The notes under the pieces were generated by a model. That model made no database searches, was not told the DNA's origin, and was given only the letters and a program-made list of their open reading frames with translations. The position numbers were made by a program, and so were the translations under genes. From Ichthyophis bannanicus (lineage: Eukaryota; Chordata; Amphibia; Gymnophiona; Ichthyophiidae): a DNA stretch of 64,000 bases. The stretch is from assembly GCA_033557465.1 (NCBI GenBank), contig CM066043.1, positions 76,910,662 to 76,974,661 of the forward strand, written 5' to 3'. Shown here piece after piece: positions 43,245-55,860 of the stretch (position 1 is its first letter; each line of letters begins with the position of its first letter).

Positions 43245-44440
43245 TCATTTTATTTATTTATTTGAAGCATTTTTATGCTGCTAATGGTACTCACATCATA
43301 ACTGTTTACAATTGAAAAAAAAGGGGGAGCTGGATACAAACAAGACTAATCTAGGACATTTAGAAACAGGACAAGGAAACATAAGGAATGAAAAGTTGTT
43401 TAACAACAATTTCAGTCAAAGACAGATGAGACCTATAATTGCAAAACACAAGGAATAGAAAGGAGTGAGAAAGAGGAAGGTGGTGGAAGACTCAGTTTTA
43501 TTGAACGGCAAGCTCAAAAAGCCTGCCTTGAATTTCTTATATGAAGGTTCAAATTGGAGTTCTGTTGATATAGCATTTCATAGGCAGGGAGTAGAGAAGC
43601 AGAAGGTGATGGATTTATAGGTCTCAAGATATTTTAGATGGAACTAGGAAGTTTTGGTTAACTGAATCAAGGAACGGGTTGGCCATTAAGGGATGAGTTG
43701 TGAATGAAGTTAGATTGGGAAACCAGTGTTCAAAGCATGGTGAGTCAATAAGAGAATTGTGTACTTGATCCAGTAGGAAAAGGAAAGTCAATGTTGTTTG
43801 AAAAGCAGTGAGGTTACATGGCCCAACCTCTTTGCATTGTAGATGAGCTTAACTACAGTATTCTGGATAATTTAAAGTTTCTTTAATTGAGATTTTGAAG
43901 TGCTTGCTAGTAAGGAGTTACAGAAATCCAGTTTGTTAATTACGCATGAATGGATTACTGTTTTTAGTGCCCTAGTATCAAAATATGACTTAACAGCTTT
44001 AATCCTTCATAGGGAAAAGAAACACCCGTTTACTGTCTTAGAGATGTGAGATGCAAAGGTGAGCTGGCTGTCAAGTATGACAGCCCATGAATGAAGAGGT
44101 TATTGAACCAAGATAGGGAGGGAAGAAATACAGGGCTGAAAGAGGAGCGGTCTTTGATTATGGTAAATCCATAATGCTTTGGATTTTTTGTCTTTAAACA
44201 ACATTTTACAGTTCTGAAGCTAGTTGGTAATCTTGCTGAGTTTTGATTCTAGGCCTTTTTGAAATGTGTGGGTCCAAATTTGCATGGGCAATGATCAGTT
44301 GAACATCATCTCTATAGAAGTAGGAACTAACATTGAGATCTTGAATCATTAGGGTCAACAGAGAGATGAAAAGATTGAAAAGAGTAGGAGATTTATGGAG
44401 CCCTGTGGGACACCAGAAATTTGTGGGTGTGTTTCAGACA
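43245..44440 (-). pseudogene. decayed LINE RT relic (L2-like)
   Basis: On the minus strand near 44420-44380 a SGVPQGS-like segment is recognisable, followed by SPTLFNLFISLL and a YADDVQL-like block with a substitution near 44320. The rest to 43245 is degenerate, with an AAATAAATAAAA-type end. Confidence 0.5.
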
Positions 44441-45179
44441 AAGAATCCTTGATGAAAACTTGAAAAGCCCAGATTGTGAGCCAACTAGAGGAGGAACCAA
44501 ATATCCAGGAGAAGAGGGAGGAAGCTCCCCAACTTCCAGAGATGCAGACAGGGAGCTGTCAGCTCTCATATTTTATATCTCTGGACAAGGCAATAACAAA
44601 TGAAACATTTATATTTGATACTCGACTTGTTCAAGTAAAATATTAATTTTTCATAGAAATCTTGTGTTTGATTTATTTTCTTCTAGGTATAGCTGTGTGA
44701 AAGCATGAATGATGAGTATGAATGCATAAGTCTGTATGTGTGATCTGTGAGTACAGGTGGTATATGAGAGAGGATGTAAGCATGAGGTGAGTTTAGAAGG
44801 CATATGTGATAAGTGAGACTGTTAGGAAGCAAGGACTGGTGAAGGCTTTTGTAAAGATGAGTTCCACTGTCTACTTTGGAGAAAGCACTACTGAGAGCAA
44901 GAGGGCTATGTTTATGTTTATTCGATTGCTTGATGTACCGCACCTTCCTAACACCAGGGCGGTGTACAATTAATAAAACATACAGATATGGCTAAAGTCA
45001 GAAAAGAAAGGAACTACAATGTTATGTGCACAGAAATAGACTTTTATGAAAGTGCCCTGAAGATATGCGGGTAAACTTATGCACATGCAGGCTACTTAGG
45101 TTTAAGCTTACCCAAACCAAATAGGTATTACTGGAGAGTGAGGTGGGAGGGATCAGGCTTTAGAAAACACTGTTCTATA
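44441..45179. other. no gene; possible short LINE tail
   Basis: A segment near 44905-44980 (GATGTACCGCACCTTCC...GGCGGTGTACAATTAATAAAAC) resembles the antisense 3' tail of a LINE. Otherwise nothing recognised. Confidence 0.35.
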
Positions 45180-45658
45180 GCCAAAATGCTTCCAAATAAA
45201 TTCCATCACACTTTACTAAGTCTGGGTCGCTGAGAATGAAAATGATGCTTAAAATTGTTTTTTGGCTCTAGTTTCCAATTTCTACTACTGGGTCAGTACA
45301 TATGACCTTGATTTCAGAATTGCTAAGGATATGTGAGTTATAAATGACTAAAATATATATACATCTTTGAATGGATTTGTGATAAATCTATGCTTTTCTT
45401 TGGACAGTACTTGCTTTTCAGGCAAAACAATTAATGGATGATGCAATTTGAAGGTGCTATTGCATCATACATGATATGAATTGTGTCATGTTATTCATAG
45501 AAGTCATAGATGATGCACTCCTAACTCAGCTTAATTACATCACTCTGCAGAACAAATTGAGCAACATTTTTTTAATGAATACGATGTGCCAGTAGTATTT
45601 TGGCTGTAGGCCAGTCTTCTCGGTGTTTGATTTTTTTTTCATTTAGCCAAAGTGAGAG

Positions 45659-47084
45659 ATGCCTTGTAATTGTTTGAACAATGCCAATCACTTCTGCTAC
45701 GTTTATGATGAAGTGACTTTTGCATCACAAAAATGCAGAATAACCGCTTTGATTAAGAAAGTCTACCACCTTTACTTTGGCTGCAAAATTGGAGATCAGA
45801 TCAAGAGCTGGGCCCCACACATATGCTGCAACACTTGTGCAACAAAGTTTCACCAGTGGTTGAATAGAAAAAAGAAATCCATGCCTTTTGCAGTGCCAAT
45901 GATTTGGAGAGAACCGACAGATCATATCAGCAATTCTTACTTCTGCATGATGCTTCCTGTTGGGAAAGGTTTGTTGAAGAAGAAAAAGTGGACTGTGCAG
46001 TATCCAAACATTCCATCAACTATACACCCAGAACCCCATGGAGAAGGTCTGCTGGTTCCTGATGCTCCAGAATCATTTGCACTTGAGTCAGATAAGGAAG
46101 AAGAAGGGGATGAAACCTCTGGTCCCAAACCATCAATGTCACCTGACCCAGATTTTCTCCCATCCTCCTATGAACCACACCTCATAACACAAGGTGAACT
46201 GAATGACCTTGTCAAGTATTTGGAACTACTTAAGAGTAAGGCAGAGCTGTTGGGCTCTAGACTGCAGCAGTAGAATCTCCTTCCAGGTAATGTTAGGGTT
46301 TCCATGTTCTGTGAACGGCAAAAGGATCTTGTTACATTCTTCTTTATGGAAGGTGATCTTGTAGCCTGCAAAAACATTGATGGTCTGATAGCAGCCCTCA
46401 ACATCATTTATCATCCAGATGAGTGGAGATTGTTCATTGATTCATTGAAGACACATCTTAAAGCTGTTTTGCTGCATAATGACAATGTTTTGCCATTGAT
46501 TCCAATTGGTTACACAGTCCATATGAAGGAAACCTATGACAATATAAAACAGCTGTTGAAATGCAAAAACTATGACCAACATCAGTGGCAGCTTTGTAGT
46601 GATTTGAAAGTCATTGCTCGATCTGCAGACTGGATAGACAAAGTACTGCTGTCTTCTCTGTGAATGGGATAGTCATGCAAAAGATTCCCACTACATCAAG
46701 AGAGATTGGCCACTCCGACAGTCACTGGAGCCTGGAAAGAAAACTGTGCAGCATCCACCACTTGTTGAATCAAGGAAGATTTGGTTACTACCCTTGTACA
46801 TTAAACTGGGTCTAATGAAATATTCCGTCAAGGCCATGGAAAAAAACAAAACCAGCTTTCAAGTATCTCAGTGGGAAATTTCCAGGACTAAGTGAAGCTA
46901 AGACAAAGGAAGGTGTCTTTGCTGGTCCTCAGATTCAAGAACTTCTTCAAGATGATACATTTAACAGTGTACTATGTGACAAAGAAAGGATAGCATGAAA
47001 AGCCTTCCAGTTAGTGGCAACATGTTTTCTGGGAAACAACAAGGCAGACAACTACCGGGAGTTGGTGGAAATATTCCTCAATGC
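45659..47084 (+). pseudogene. candidate transposase, N-terminal part (second copy)
   Basis: It starts MPCNCLN, with the same cysteine layout as the first copy (HFCYVYD, CCNTCATKF, SYFCMM). Matching blocks include LIKKVYHLYFGCKIGDQ, PMIWREPTDH and TQGELNDLVKYLELLK. A TAG at 46271 and shifts near 46300 and 46640 break it. The block HLKAVLLHNDNVLPLIPIGY aligns with the region of the first copy where its frameshift occurs, confirming the reading there. It ends in GNNKADNYRELVEIFLNA at the LINE junction. Confidence 0.8.
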
Positions 47085-47720
47085 TGCTATTGCCTGCCTG
47101 CCTGTCTGTGTTTGTGCTGCTTCATACTCTGCTGACTATTGTATGCTGCCCGCTGTGCTTTCTTTCACCTTGCAGCTTGCCTGGTGTCTCTCCACCTCCC
47201 GGGCGAAGCCCCGCCTCCCGGACGTGACGCACCCGCGTCTTCCCCAAGCTTGCCTGGTGTCTCTCCACCTCCCGGGCGAAGCCCCGCCTCCCGGACGTGA
47301 CGCACCCGCGTCTTCCCCAAGCTTGCCTGGTGTCTCTCCACCTCCCGGGCGAAGCCCCGCCTCCCGGACGTGACGCACCCGCGTCTTCCCCAAGCTTGTC
47401 TGGTGTCTCTCCACCTCCCGGGCGAAACCCCGCCTCCCGGACGTGACGCACCCGCGTCTTCCCCAAGGTACCCGGCCAGATATAAGTGTCTCCAGAGCGG
47501 CGTTCCTCACTGCTGCTGCTATTGCCTGCCTGCCTGTCTGTGTTTGTGCTGCTTCATACTCTGCTGACTATTGTATGCTGCCCGCTGTGCTTTCTTTCAC
47601 CTTGCAGCTTGCCTGGTGTCTCTCCACCTCCTGGGCGAAGCCCCGCCTCCCGGACGTGATGCACCCGCGTCTTCCCCAAGGTACCCGGCCAGATATAAGT
47701 GTCTCCAGAGCGGCGTTCCG
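47085..47720 (+). repeat. higher-order tandem repeat, presumed LINE 5' promoter
   Basis: A 73-bp unit (AGCTTGCCTGGTGTCTCTCC...) starts at 47174, 47247, 47320 and 47393, and once more at 47606. These are embedded in a larger unit that starts GCTGCTATTGCCTGCCTGCC and ends GGTACCCGGCCAGATATAAGTGTCTCCAGAGCGGCGTTCC, present twice. The unit contains CpG-rich GACGTGACGCACCCGCG. Promoter monomers are known from other LINEs; the function here is inferred. Confidence 0.8.
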
Positions 47721-48169
47721 CGCTGCGGGCGCGTGCCGAAGGAGCGCGCACAAGGAGCAGGCCATGCTCCTTGGGCGAGCTCCTTGGGGCGACGACTGGG
47801 GCGATTCAAAACACCATCCTCCTCCTCCTATTTACCCTGGTTGTAGGTTTCACCAGTCATATCTCACGCTGCCTCCCTTTCCTCTTGGGCGCTTCTTTTT
47901 TCCCTTTAATTCCTCCGTGCTATTTCTTGTCGTCCTTTTTTGTCTTTCTTTCCTTTTCCCGTCGATTGTGCCTTCATCTGTGCCACTTGACTCCTCCGTC
48001 CAGGTTATGTCTGCCATTCCCGTTTTTTGGGGCTACCGTCCTCTACCTTTGTATCCTGTTCTTCCTGGTCCCCTGGCCCGCAACCCCATTAATCTCCTTC
48101 CCTGCTCTTCCTGTCTGGCGTCCCCTACCTCTGCCCCTTCCATCCCACCTCCCCTCCCATTTGTCCCCC

Positions 48170-51141
48170 TCATTACACTCTCCCTGGCTCTTCTTAATTG
48201 TCGCTCTATTCGTTCAAAAACCCATCTAGTTCACGACCTTCTTACCCAGCACTCCCTGGATGCTCTTTTCATCACCGAATCTTGGCTTCGTGAGGGGGAG
48301 GACGCCCTCCTCCATCAATGTCTTCCTCCCGGTTACTCAGCCCTTCACACTCCTCGTCTTCGCCGTTCTGGCGGTGGGGTGGCGCTTATCTTTAAGTCCC
48401 CCCTCTCTTTTTCTTTGATCTCGCCCCCTCCTGCCTACCCTGAGTCTCTTTTGGTCCGGTCTGATTCTACCCCCCCTATTTTCTTTCTTCTTTTGTATGT
48501 TCTCCCTTCTTTGCGTCCAGATCTTTGGGACTCCTTGCTGAATACACTATCCGACTCTGCTCTTCTATCTCCGCATTTGGTCGTATTGGGCGACCTCAAC
48601 GCCTACCTTGCCCCCCCTCTCGCCCCCATGACAAGGTCCTTTCCTCTCTGTTCTCCGACTTATCCCTTACCCAACACGTACTTTGTCCTACTCATGTCTC
48701 CGGTCGATCCCTGGATCTTATTCTCACTCTTGATTCTTCTCCTTTTTTCCCCTCTAATATTCGTTCTGCCCCTATTCCCTGGTTCGACCATCATTGTCTC
48801 TTTTTTACTTTCCCCCTCCCCTCTCCAGGTCCCATTAGCTTCTCCTCAGCCTCCAATCCATCGCTTAGGCGGCATTTTACCCCAAACTCCCGGTCTTCTT
48901 TTCCATCTGCCCATACGTTATTCCCCCCAGAATTCCCCTCCTTATCTATTGACCATCAAGTTGACCTTTTTTCCTCCTCTCTTTCGGTTGCTTTTGACAC
49001 TGTAGCACCTCTCCGTCCCTCGGCCCCCCGTCCATCCTCTCATCATTCCTGGTACCACCCTGGTCTTTTTCTTCTCCACTCCAATCTTTGCCGTGCTGAA
49101 CGGCTCTGGAGGAAGTTCCGTACAACTGATTCTCATTCCAACTATCGGCTTGCTCATCTCTCCTACCGTTCTGCAATCACTTCAGCTAAACACTCATACT
49201 ACTCTCACCTCATTTCTATGTCTTCAAACTCTGCTAGGCGCCTTTTTCTTGTCCTTAAATCCATTTCCTCCCCCTCTTCTCTCCCTTCCGTCCCCTCCCA
49301 ACCCCCTCCTCCCAGTCCCTCCTTCCTTGCCTCCTTCTTTACCAGTAAGATTCTTACCATTCGCTCCTCTTTCCCCTCCTGCCCTCCTCCCCTTTCCCCC
49401 CTTCCCACTTCTTCTTCCTCTCTCCCCTCTCCGTCCACACCTTCTTCCTCTCCCACTCACACCTTTCCCCACAGTTGGAGTTCCTTCTCTCCTATTTCCT
49501 CTCTCGAACTCACTAAGGCTATTTCATCCGCTCACCAGACTACTTGTCCTCTTGATCCCCTGCCATCTTCTTGGTTACTTGACCCTCATATTGCACTAGT
49601 GCCTTTTATCCTTTCTATTTTCAATTCTAGTCTCTCCTCTGGTCTTTTTCCCTCTCTATGGAAGCACGCTATTGTCTGTCCCCTCCTGAAAAAGCCCACC
49701 CTTGACCCTACTCTTTCTGCCAACTGGCGTCCCGTCTCTAATCTCCCCTTCCTGTCCAAAATTCTTGAAAGACTTGTCTTTTCCCAGCTGGCTTCTCATC
49801 TTGATTCCACTCACGCCCTTCACCCCCGACAATCTGGTTTCCGCCCTGGTCACAGCACTGAAACTGTCCTCACAGCCCTGCTTTCCGAACTTCACCGCTC
49901 TCACGATCGCGGTGATATTTCTCTAGTGGTTTCCTTGGATCTGTCCTCTGCGTTTGACGTAGTTGATCACCGCACTCTTCTCTCTCGCTTGTCTGATTTC
50001 GGTATTCATGGTACTGTTCTTCGATGGTTCCACTCTTTTTTGTCCTGTCGCACTTTCTCAGTCCATTCTGGTTCCTCGGTTTCCCCCCCCTGCCCCCGTC
50101 ACCTGTGGTGTCCCCCAGGGCTCTATTCTCGCCCCTCTGCTTTTCAATGTTTTTCTGGCTCCTCTGGCTCTGCTAATACAACAATCTACTCTCTCTTTTT
50201 ATATCTATGCTGATGACATTCTTCTGGTTCACCATACTTCTCCCTCTGCCCTTGATCTTGCCCCACTTAACCTCTGTCTATCCTCTATCACTTCCTGGTT
50301 TGAGTCAAATTTCATGCATGCTAATCCCACTAAATCTGCTGCTCTCTGGGTCACCTTCGGTCGTCCACCCCCCTCGGTACTTCCTGTCATGGGTCCCCAT
50401 TTTATCCCTTCCACCCCTACTCTCCGCTACCTAGGTGTGATCCTAGACTCATCCCTTTCTTTTCACGACCATATCTCTTCTGTTGTTCGCTCTTCCTTCT
50501 TCCACTTGTGCCGCATCAAGGCCGTTCGCTCTTACTTTTCATACTCCTCTATTGTCACTCTTGTTCTATCGCTGGTTATCTCGCGTCTCGATTACTGTAA
50601 CGTTGTTTATGCCGGTCTTCCATCTCACCAACTCCACCGTCTTCAACTCGTTCAAAATGCCGCTGCCCGTCTTATCACTTCATCCCCCCTTCGTTCCCAT
50701 GTCTCTCCTTGTCTGCTTTCCTTACACTGGCTCCCAATCAAGTTCCGGTTTATGTTCAAACTACTCATCCTTGCTCACAAGGCCCTTTTCTCTGACTCTC
50801 CCCAGTATTTAGCTAATATTATTCATCTTCAGCCCTCTCCCCATCTTCTCCGGTCTGCCCATGGAAATCGCCTCTTTCTCCCCTCACCCACTCAGGCCCG
50901 TCTTGAATCCACCCGACACTCTGCCTTCTTTTTCTTATGTCCCGCCCTTTGGAACTCTCTTCCCCTTCCTCTCCATATTGAACTGTCTTACACTCGTTTT
51001 AAGGCCCTTCTCAAGACCCACCTTTTCTGTCAAGCCTTCGACCTCCCCCCCCCACTGATGATGCCTTCCCCCCTAGTTCCCTATCTCACCCCCCTTCATT
51101 TTCCCCTGCTCTCCCCCACTGATGGTGTTTTGTCCCCTTAG
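48170..51141 (+). pseudogene. L2-like ORF2 (endonuclease and reverse transcriptase)
   Basis: Endonuclease: LALLNCRSIRSK near 48185, ITESWLREGEDA near 48270, GGGVALIF near 48370, VVLGDLNAYL near 48585, then a shift near 48620 and FDHHCLFF near 48785. RT: NWRPVSNLPFLSKILE near 49725, SGFRPGHSTETVL near 49835, SLDLSSAFDVVDH near 49935, then a shift near 50090, CGVPQGSILAPLLF near 50105 and the catalytic IYADDIL near 50205. The C-terminal part has LGVILDSSLSFHDHI, SRLDYCNVVYAGLP and LSLHWLPI. Both shifts fall in runs of C. It lacks few other defects. Confidence 0.88.
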
Positions 51142-51421
51142 TCCCGCCTCCCATCCCTCCTAAAATAGGCTCATGCTTCCCCCTCCTCCTCCCCACTTCC
51201 TTTTATTATTTTATTGTTTTTAACATTCTATTGTTTTACTGTTTTACTATTTTTTTGCCTTCTCTCTATTCTTCGCTATTTCTCTTTCTGTCCTATTATT
51301 TTTTGGCGTTCTCTTCTTCTTTCCTTTCTCGGCAGCCGTCGCTTTTTTATGATTGTACACCGCCCTGATGCTTCGGCCTGGGCGGTTTATCAAGTGTTTT
51401 AATAAAGATAAAGATATAAAG

Positions 51422-51690
51422 ATAAAGACAAAAGTCTTGGCTGTAACATGTCACTAAAGATACATTTTTTGCACTCTCATCTTGATTTTTTCCGACCAAA
51501 CTGCGGAGCAGTAAGTAATGAGCATGGTGAGTGATTTCATCAGGACACTGCAGCGATGGAGAAAAGATAAAGGCAACTGGAGCCCTTAAATGCTTGCAGA
51601 CTATTGCTGGACAGTGACAACAGATACTCCATTTACAGAATACAAGAGACAAGCCAAGAAACACCAAGTAGACACTGAATAAGGTCTGAT
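51422..51690 (+). pseudogene. candidate transposase, C-terminal part (second copy)
   Basis: Directly after the LINE tail the sense continues with KSLGCNMSLKIHFLHSHLDFF, matching QGCNMSLKVHFLHSHVNYF of the first copy. A GAVSNEHGE block follows in place of GAYSEEQGE, then a stop and decay. The conserved Glu of the candidate catalytic motif is kept. Confidence 0.8.
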
Positions 51691-52360
51691 TTAAATACTA
51701 ATGCATACATAGTTGTTTCTTGCTTTCTGTTTCATACTAACTTTTTAAATAAATTGTATTTAAATAACTCTTTGGCTGATTTTTAAACTTTTAACAAAGA
51801 TGACAGGTGAAATATTATCAAGGTCATATATATAGCAACCATAAACACATGAAAAAACCTATGTTTATAATAACTTCTGATTAAAACTCTACTACCATCA
51901 TGCTATATATACGAGTAAAATGGAAAAGCTTAGATATCTTGGAAACAGTAGCCAATCAGCGGTTTTAATTGTCATTTTTTAATTCAGCACATCAAAATCC
52001 ATAAGAATTGGCAAATTTTGTCTCTGAAGCAGACAACTTTGAAAAAATTTATAGACCAGTGAAATATGCACATATGTATGTAAATTAGGGATGTGATGTA
52101 AAAAACAAAAAAATTGGTTTGTTGAGTTTCCTATATCTCCTCACTTTGTTTGCAGCTTTTGTGCTGTGAGGGCTTGTGTGCATCAGTGATGCTGAGGGCT
52201 AAGCTATCAGTAGTTTAACTACTGGCGGGGTCTCCAAAGATGGACAGGTCTCAGCTGAGGTGCCAGACCAAGATAAACCACCCATTTGGGCAGCAGCAGA
52301 ATGGGATAGTGTTGGTGTGGAGGATCACATTTCTGTGACAACGGCATCAACACTTAACTT

Positions 52361-52680
52361 CACCTCGGGACTCCCTCCAGCAACAACACCATCCCGCGTG
52401 CGGCTCTCCCGGGAGGGATTGAGCCACCGGGACCAAAGCTCCGTCCCACACAGCAGGCTGAGCTGCCCAATTGGGGCAGCCAGCCAGGATTTAAAAAATA
52501 GCGCCATCGGGCGCAGGACTCACCCTGGGACTCCCTCCAGCAACACCGTCCCGCGTGTGGCTCTCCCGGGAGGGATCGAGCCACTGGGACCAAAACTCCA
52601 CCCCACACAGCAGGCTGAGCTGCCCAATCGGGGCAGCCAGCCAGGATTTAAAAAAGAGTGCCATCGGGCACGCCCGTGCC
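52361..52680 (+). repeat. two 160-bp tandem monomers, presumed LINE 5' promoter
   Basis: Units 52361-52520 and 52521-52680 share GGGACTCCCTCCAGCAAC, GGCTCTCCCGGGAGGGAT and GGCAGCCAGCCAGGATTTAAAAAA. They sit upstream of an L2-like coding region. Confidence 0.75.
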
Positions 52681-53109
52681 TGAGGGCCTCGCCAGAGGGC
52701 CCTTTGGCGTGGCCACAGGAGCAGCCACAACACAACCACAACCCCAAAACAAAAAAGAAGGCCCAACAGGAGATCGACAGCATCAAACACCAGGAGAGGA
52801 CTCTAGCAGCAAAAAAAAAAAAGCCTAAAGCTACAACATCTTAAGTAAGTCCACCCAAACTCAACATGGCCACAACCTGCCGATATGCCTTCTCCTAACC
52901 CAACTCATCCCACAACACACAGCCAATCACTACCCACCCACTAACACCCTATGGCTATCAACAACCATGCCCACCCACACCCCTCCACAGCACACAACCT
53001 GGAGCGCACTCAAGAAAGACAAACACAACAAACAATCAAACCACAAGCCCAACTCACACACAAACCTAAAAAAAGACCCCAGAACAGCAAACACTACAAA
53101 AGCCACCTC

Positions 53110-55860
53110 CATAGAGCTCATCAATGCCAGATCAATAAGAAACAAAATAAACACGCTCACAGACCACATAGAAGATCAACAACCCAATATCCTCTGAATC
53201 ACCGAAACATGGCTCACCCCCACTGACAACGTATTCCTCAATCAATTAGTCCCCCCCACTTACACAGCATTCAACAGCCCACGCACACACAGGAGAGGAG
53301 GTGGGGTTTTGATCATTGCAAAGAACACCCTAAAGCTTAAACCCCGAAGCTCCCAAACTCAGACCAATGCAACACAATCATTGTAGAAAACAAACAGATG
53401 GCCCTCTGCCTCATCTACAGAGCTCCCCATGCTCCAACAGATGAACTAGCCTCCACACTAGAGGCTGTCTGTGTAGTCAACACAAACCACAAGCCACTAC
53501 TACTACTGGGAGACTTCAACCTCAGATATGCCAACAGCAAGGACAAAGAAACCTTCTTACAAGCTATGGACTCTTTACAATACACTCAACTGATAAACAC
53601 CCCGACACACAGACATGGATCGTCACCAGACCTCATATTCGCCCCCAAATACCTACTAGACAGAGGTGGCATCTCAACACCCACAGTTACTCCGGTATCT
53701 TGGTCAGACCACTACAGAATTAAAATAGAAATCATATCACAAGGGGAGAGACACAACAAGCCAAACGACTCACCACCCGTGCAAAGAAGATTCAAAAACT
53801 TCGACAAGGACCAGTTCCTCCAGGACACACTACCCCACATGGACCCTGAAACAGAGGATCTAGACGAGCTAGTAAGCAAATGGAACAGTATCATCAATGC
53901 TGCAGCCAAAGCCAATGAACACAAAGCAAGGAAAGCATCCAACACCAAAAGACAACACACCCCATGGTACTCAAAAGACATACACAACGCAAAAAGAGAT
54001 CTAAGAAAGCTAGAATGCCGCTGGAGACGCTCCAAATTTCCCACCATCCAGGCACTATACCTAATGAAGCAAAGGAAATACAATGAACTCATTAACCAGA
54101 CAAAAAGGGAACACCACACAAACATCATTCTAAAAGCCTACAACAAACCAAGGGAACTATTCGAAATAGTAAAAAACCTAACCAATGAACCCAATCCCGA
54201 AAAAGACGTGCAGATAGACCCACAAGCCTTCGCAGATCACCTACAAGAAAAGATGGACTCTACACTACGACAAACAGAACCGCCAACCCAACCAAACCCA
54301 CCAAAGCATGGGATAAATTCAACACCCCATCTACAAGACAGCTTTCAGACATCATCACCGTGCTCAACACAAGCACCGCACCAACAGATCCATGCCCGGT
54401 AACATGGATTAAGGCAACAAAGGAAAGCTTCATCCACACCATACACAACTCACTGGCACAAGGAACCATGCCAGACCAGCTGTAGCTAGCTACTATAAGA
54501 CTGATCCCGAAGAAATCCACACTAGACAAGAGCAACCCAGCAGCCTACAGACCCATCTCCAGCATACCACTACTGGCAAAGATTATAGAAAAAGCTGTAC
54601 AACACCAACTCCAGGACCATATCGACACACATGGCTCACTGGACATACACCAGCATGGCTTCCACCCAAACCACAGAGTCAAAACACTCCTGTTATATCT
54701 ATTCAACAACATAACCCAAATCATTGACAACCACAAAAAAGGAACACTAATGATCTTCCTAGACATCTCAGCTGCGTTCGACACAGTGCACCACAGAATC
54801 CTCGTAACCAGACTACAGAGCATTGGAATAAATGACACCACCCTAAGATGGTTCAACTCTTACCTAACAGACAGACAGTTCCAGATTAAGATTGGTTCCA
54901 ACACCTCACGACCAACAAAGATCAAGCAAGGGATACCACAAGGCTCTGCCCTATCCGCACTACTATTCAACCTCTATATTCAACCGATTTGCAACATCAT
55001 GAGAGAACACAAGATACATTACACAATCCATGCAGACGACATCATGATATACACCCCAATCAACCTTGACAATCCTGACTACACCAAAATAATAGACTGC
55101 CTCAACCACATGTCCAACTGGCTCAAAAAAAAACAACCTGACCATAAACTACAACAAAATAGAAGCACTTATCATACGAAACACCAGCTTCATCCCTCCA
55201 CCCTCAATCAATGTCAACAATACAACAATACCTTTAAAACAGGAAGTGAAATACTTCGGAGTGACGCTCAACAGGGAGCTAAACCTACAGTCACACATCA
55301 GCAGGACCACCAAAAATGCATACTTCAAGATCAGAATAATCAGACGCCTCAAGCCCATCCTCACACAAGATCATTTCCGCACAGTCTGTCAAGCCCTAAT
55401 AACTCCCATCCTTGACTTCTGCAACCCAATCTATATCGGCATGTCTAAACAGTCACTCAAACCAATACAAATGGTCCAAAACACGGCGGCACAAATAATA
55501 TCCGATTCATCCAAACAAGACCACATCACCCCCATACTAAAAGACCTCCACTGGCTCCCAATCAGCTCCCACATCAAATACAAGACAATCCTAAACATAT
55601 TCAGAATCCAACACAGGAACTCAGCACTCAGCCTTCAACCTCTTATACAACTCGACACCAGCACAAGACCTAGGAGGACACAATCAACACTCCAAAAGAC
55701 TACACAAAGGCCCACAAGTCTACTGCATGAAGAGCACTATCAATGGCGGCACCTATAATGTGGAACACACTCCCTGATGAACTTCGATCAACAGATGACA
55801 CTAAGGAGTTTCGAAAGCAACTAAAGACTTTGCTCTTTGTGGAGCACTATGGCCTGAGCA
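53110..55860 (+). pseudogene. L2-like ORF2 (endonuclease and reverse transcriptase)
   Basis: IELINARSIRNKI near 53115, ITETWLTPTD near 53200 after an in-frame TGA, LLLGDFNLRYANS near 53500, SPDLIFAPKYLL near 53625 and SWSDHYRI near 53700 form the endonuclease. RT shows an IPKKSTLD block near 54500, IFLDISAAFDTVHH near 54755, KQGIPQGSALSALLF near 54925 and HADDIMIY near 55030. The C-terminus has YFGVTLNRELNLQSHI and LDFCNPIYIGM. Stops near 53197, 54402 and 54483 and a shift near 55140 break it. Confidence 0.88.

Larger units (their letters stand above)
47085..51421 (+). mobile_element. L2-like LINE, near full length, with monomeric 5' end
   Basis: A non-LTR retrotransposon inserted in the second transposase copy. 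It has a repeat-rich 5' region (47085-47720), a C/T-rich coding strand with endonuclease and RT, and a 3' end with ACCGCCCTGATGCTTCGGCCTGGGCGG followed by an ATAAAGATAAAGATATAAAGATAAAGAC tail. At both junctions the transposase coding sense continues. Only two or so frame breaks, both in C runs, so it is a fairly young copy. Confidence 0.85.
45180..52060 (+). mobile_element. diverged second copy of the DNA transposon family, split by an L2-like LINE
   Basis: Both halves of a protein related to that at 16308-18057 are present: N-terminal two thirds at 45659-47084 and C-terminus at 51422-51690. The 4.3-kb LINE lies between, and the coding sense continues across it. Flank similarity to the ends of the first copy (GGGTCGCTGAGAATG near 45225; ATTCAGCACATCAAAA near 51980) places the ends approximately. 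I cannot define exact termini or a duplication. Confidence 0.65.

Noticed and set aside
47174..47466. Regularly spaced repeats resembling a CRISPR array
   Set aside because: The 73-bp units are directly adjacent without unique spacers and lie at a LINE 5' end in a eukaryotic genome.
47122..47765. Antisense repeated open frames (Arg/Gly-rich) over the LINE monomers
   Set aside because: They are shadows of the GC-rich tandem units, with no conserved function.
49205..49472. Gly/Glu-rich antisense frames in the L2-like ORF2
   Set aside because: Antisense of a Ser/Pro-rich, C/T-rich coding strand.
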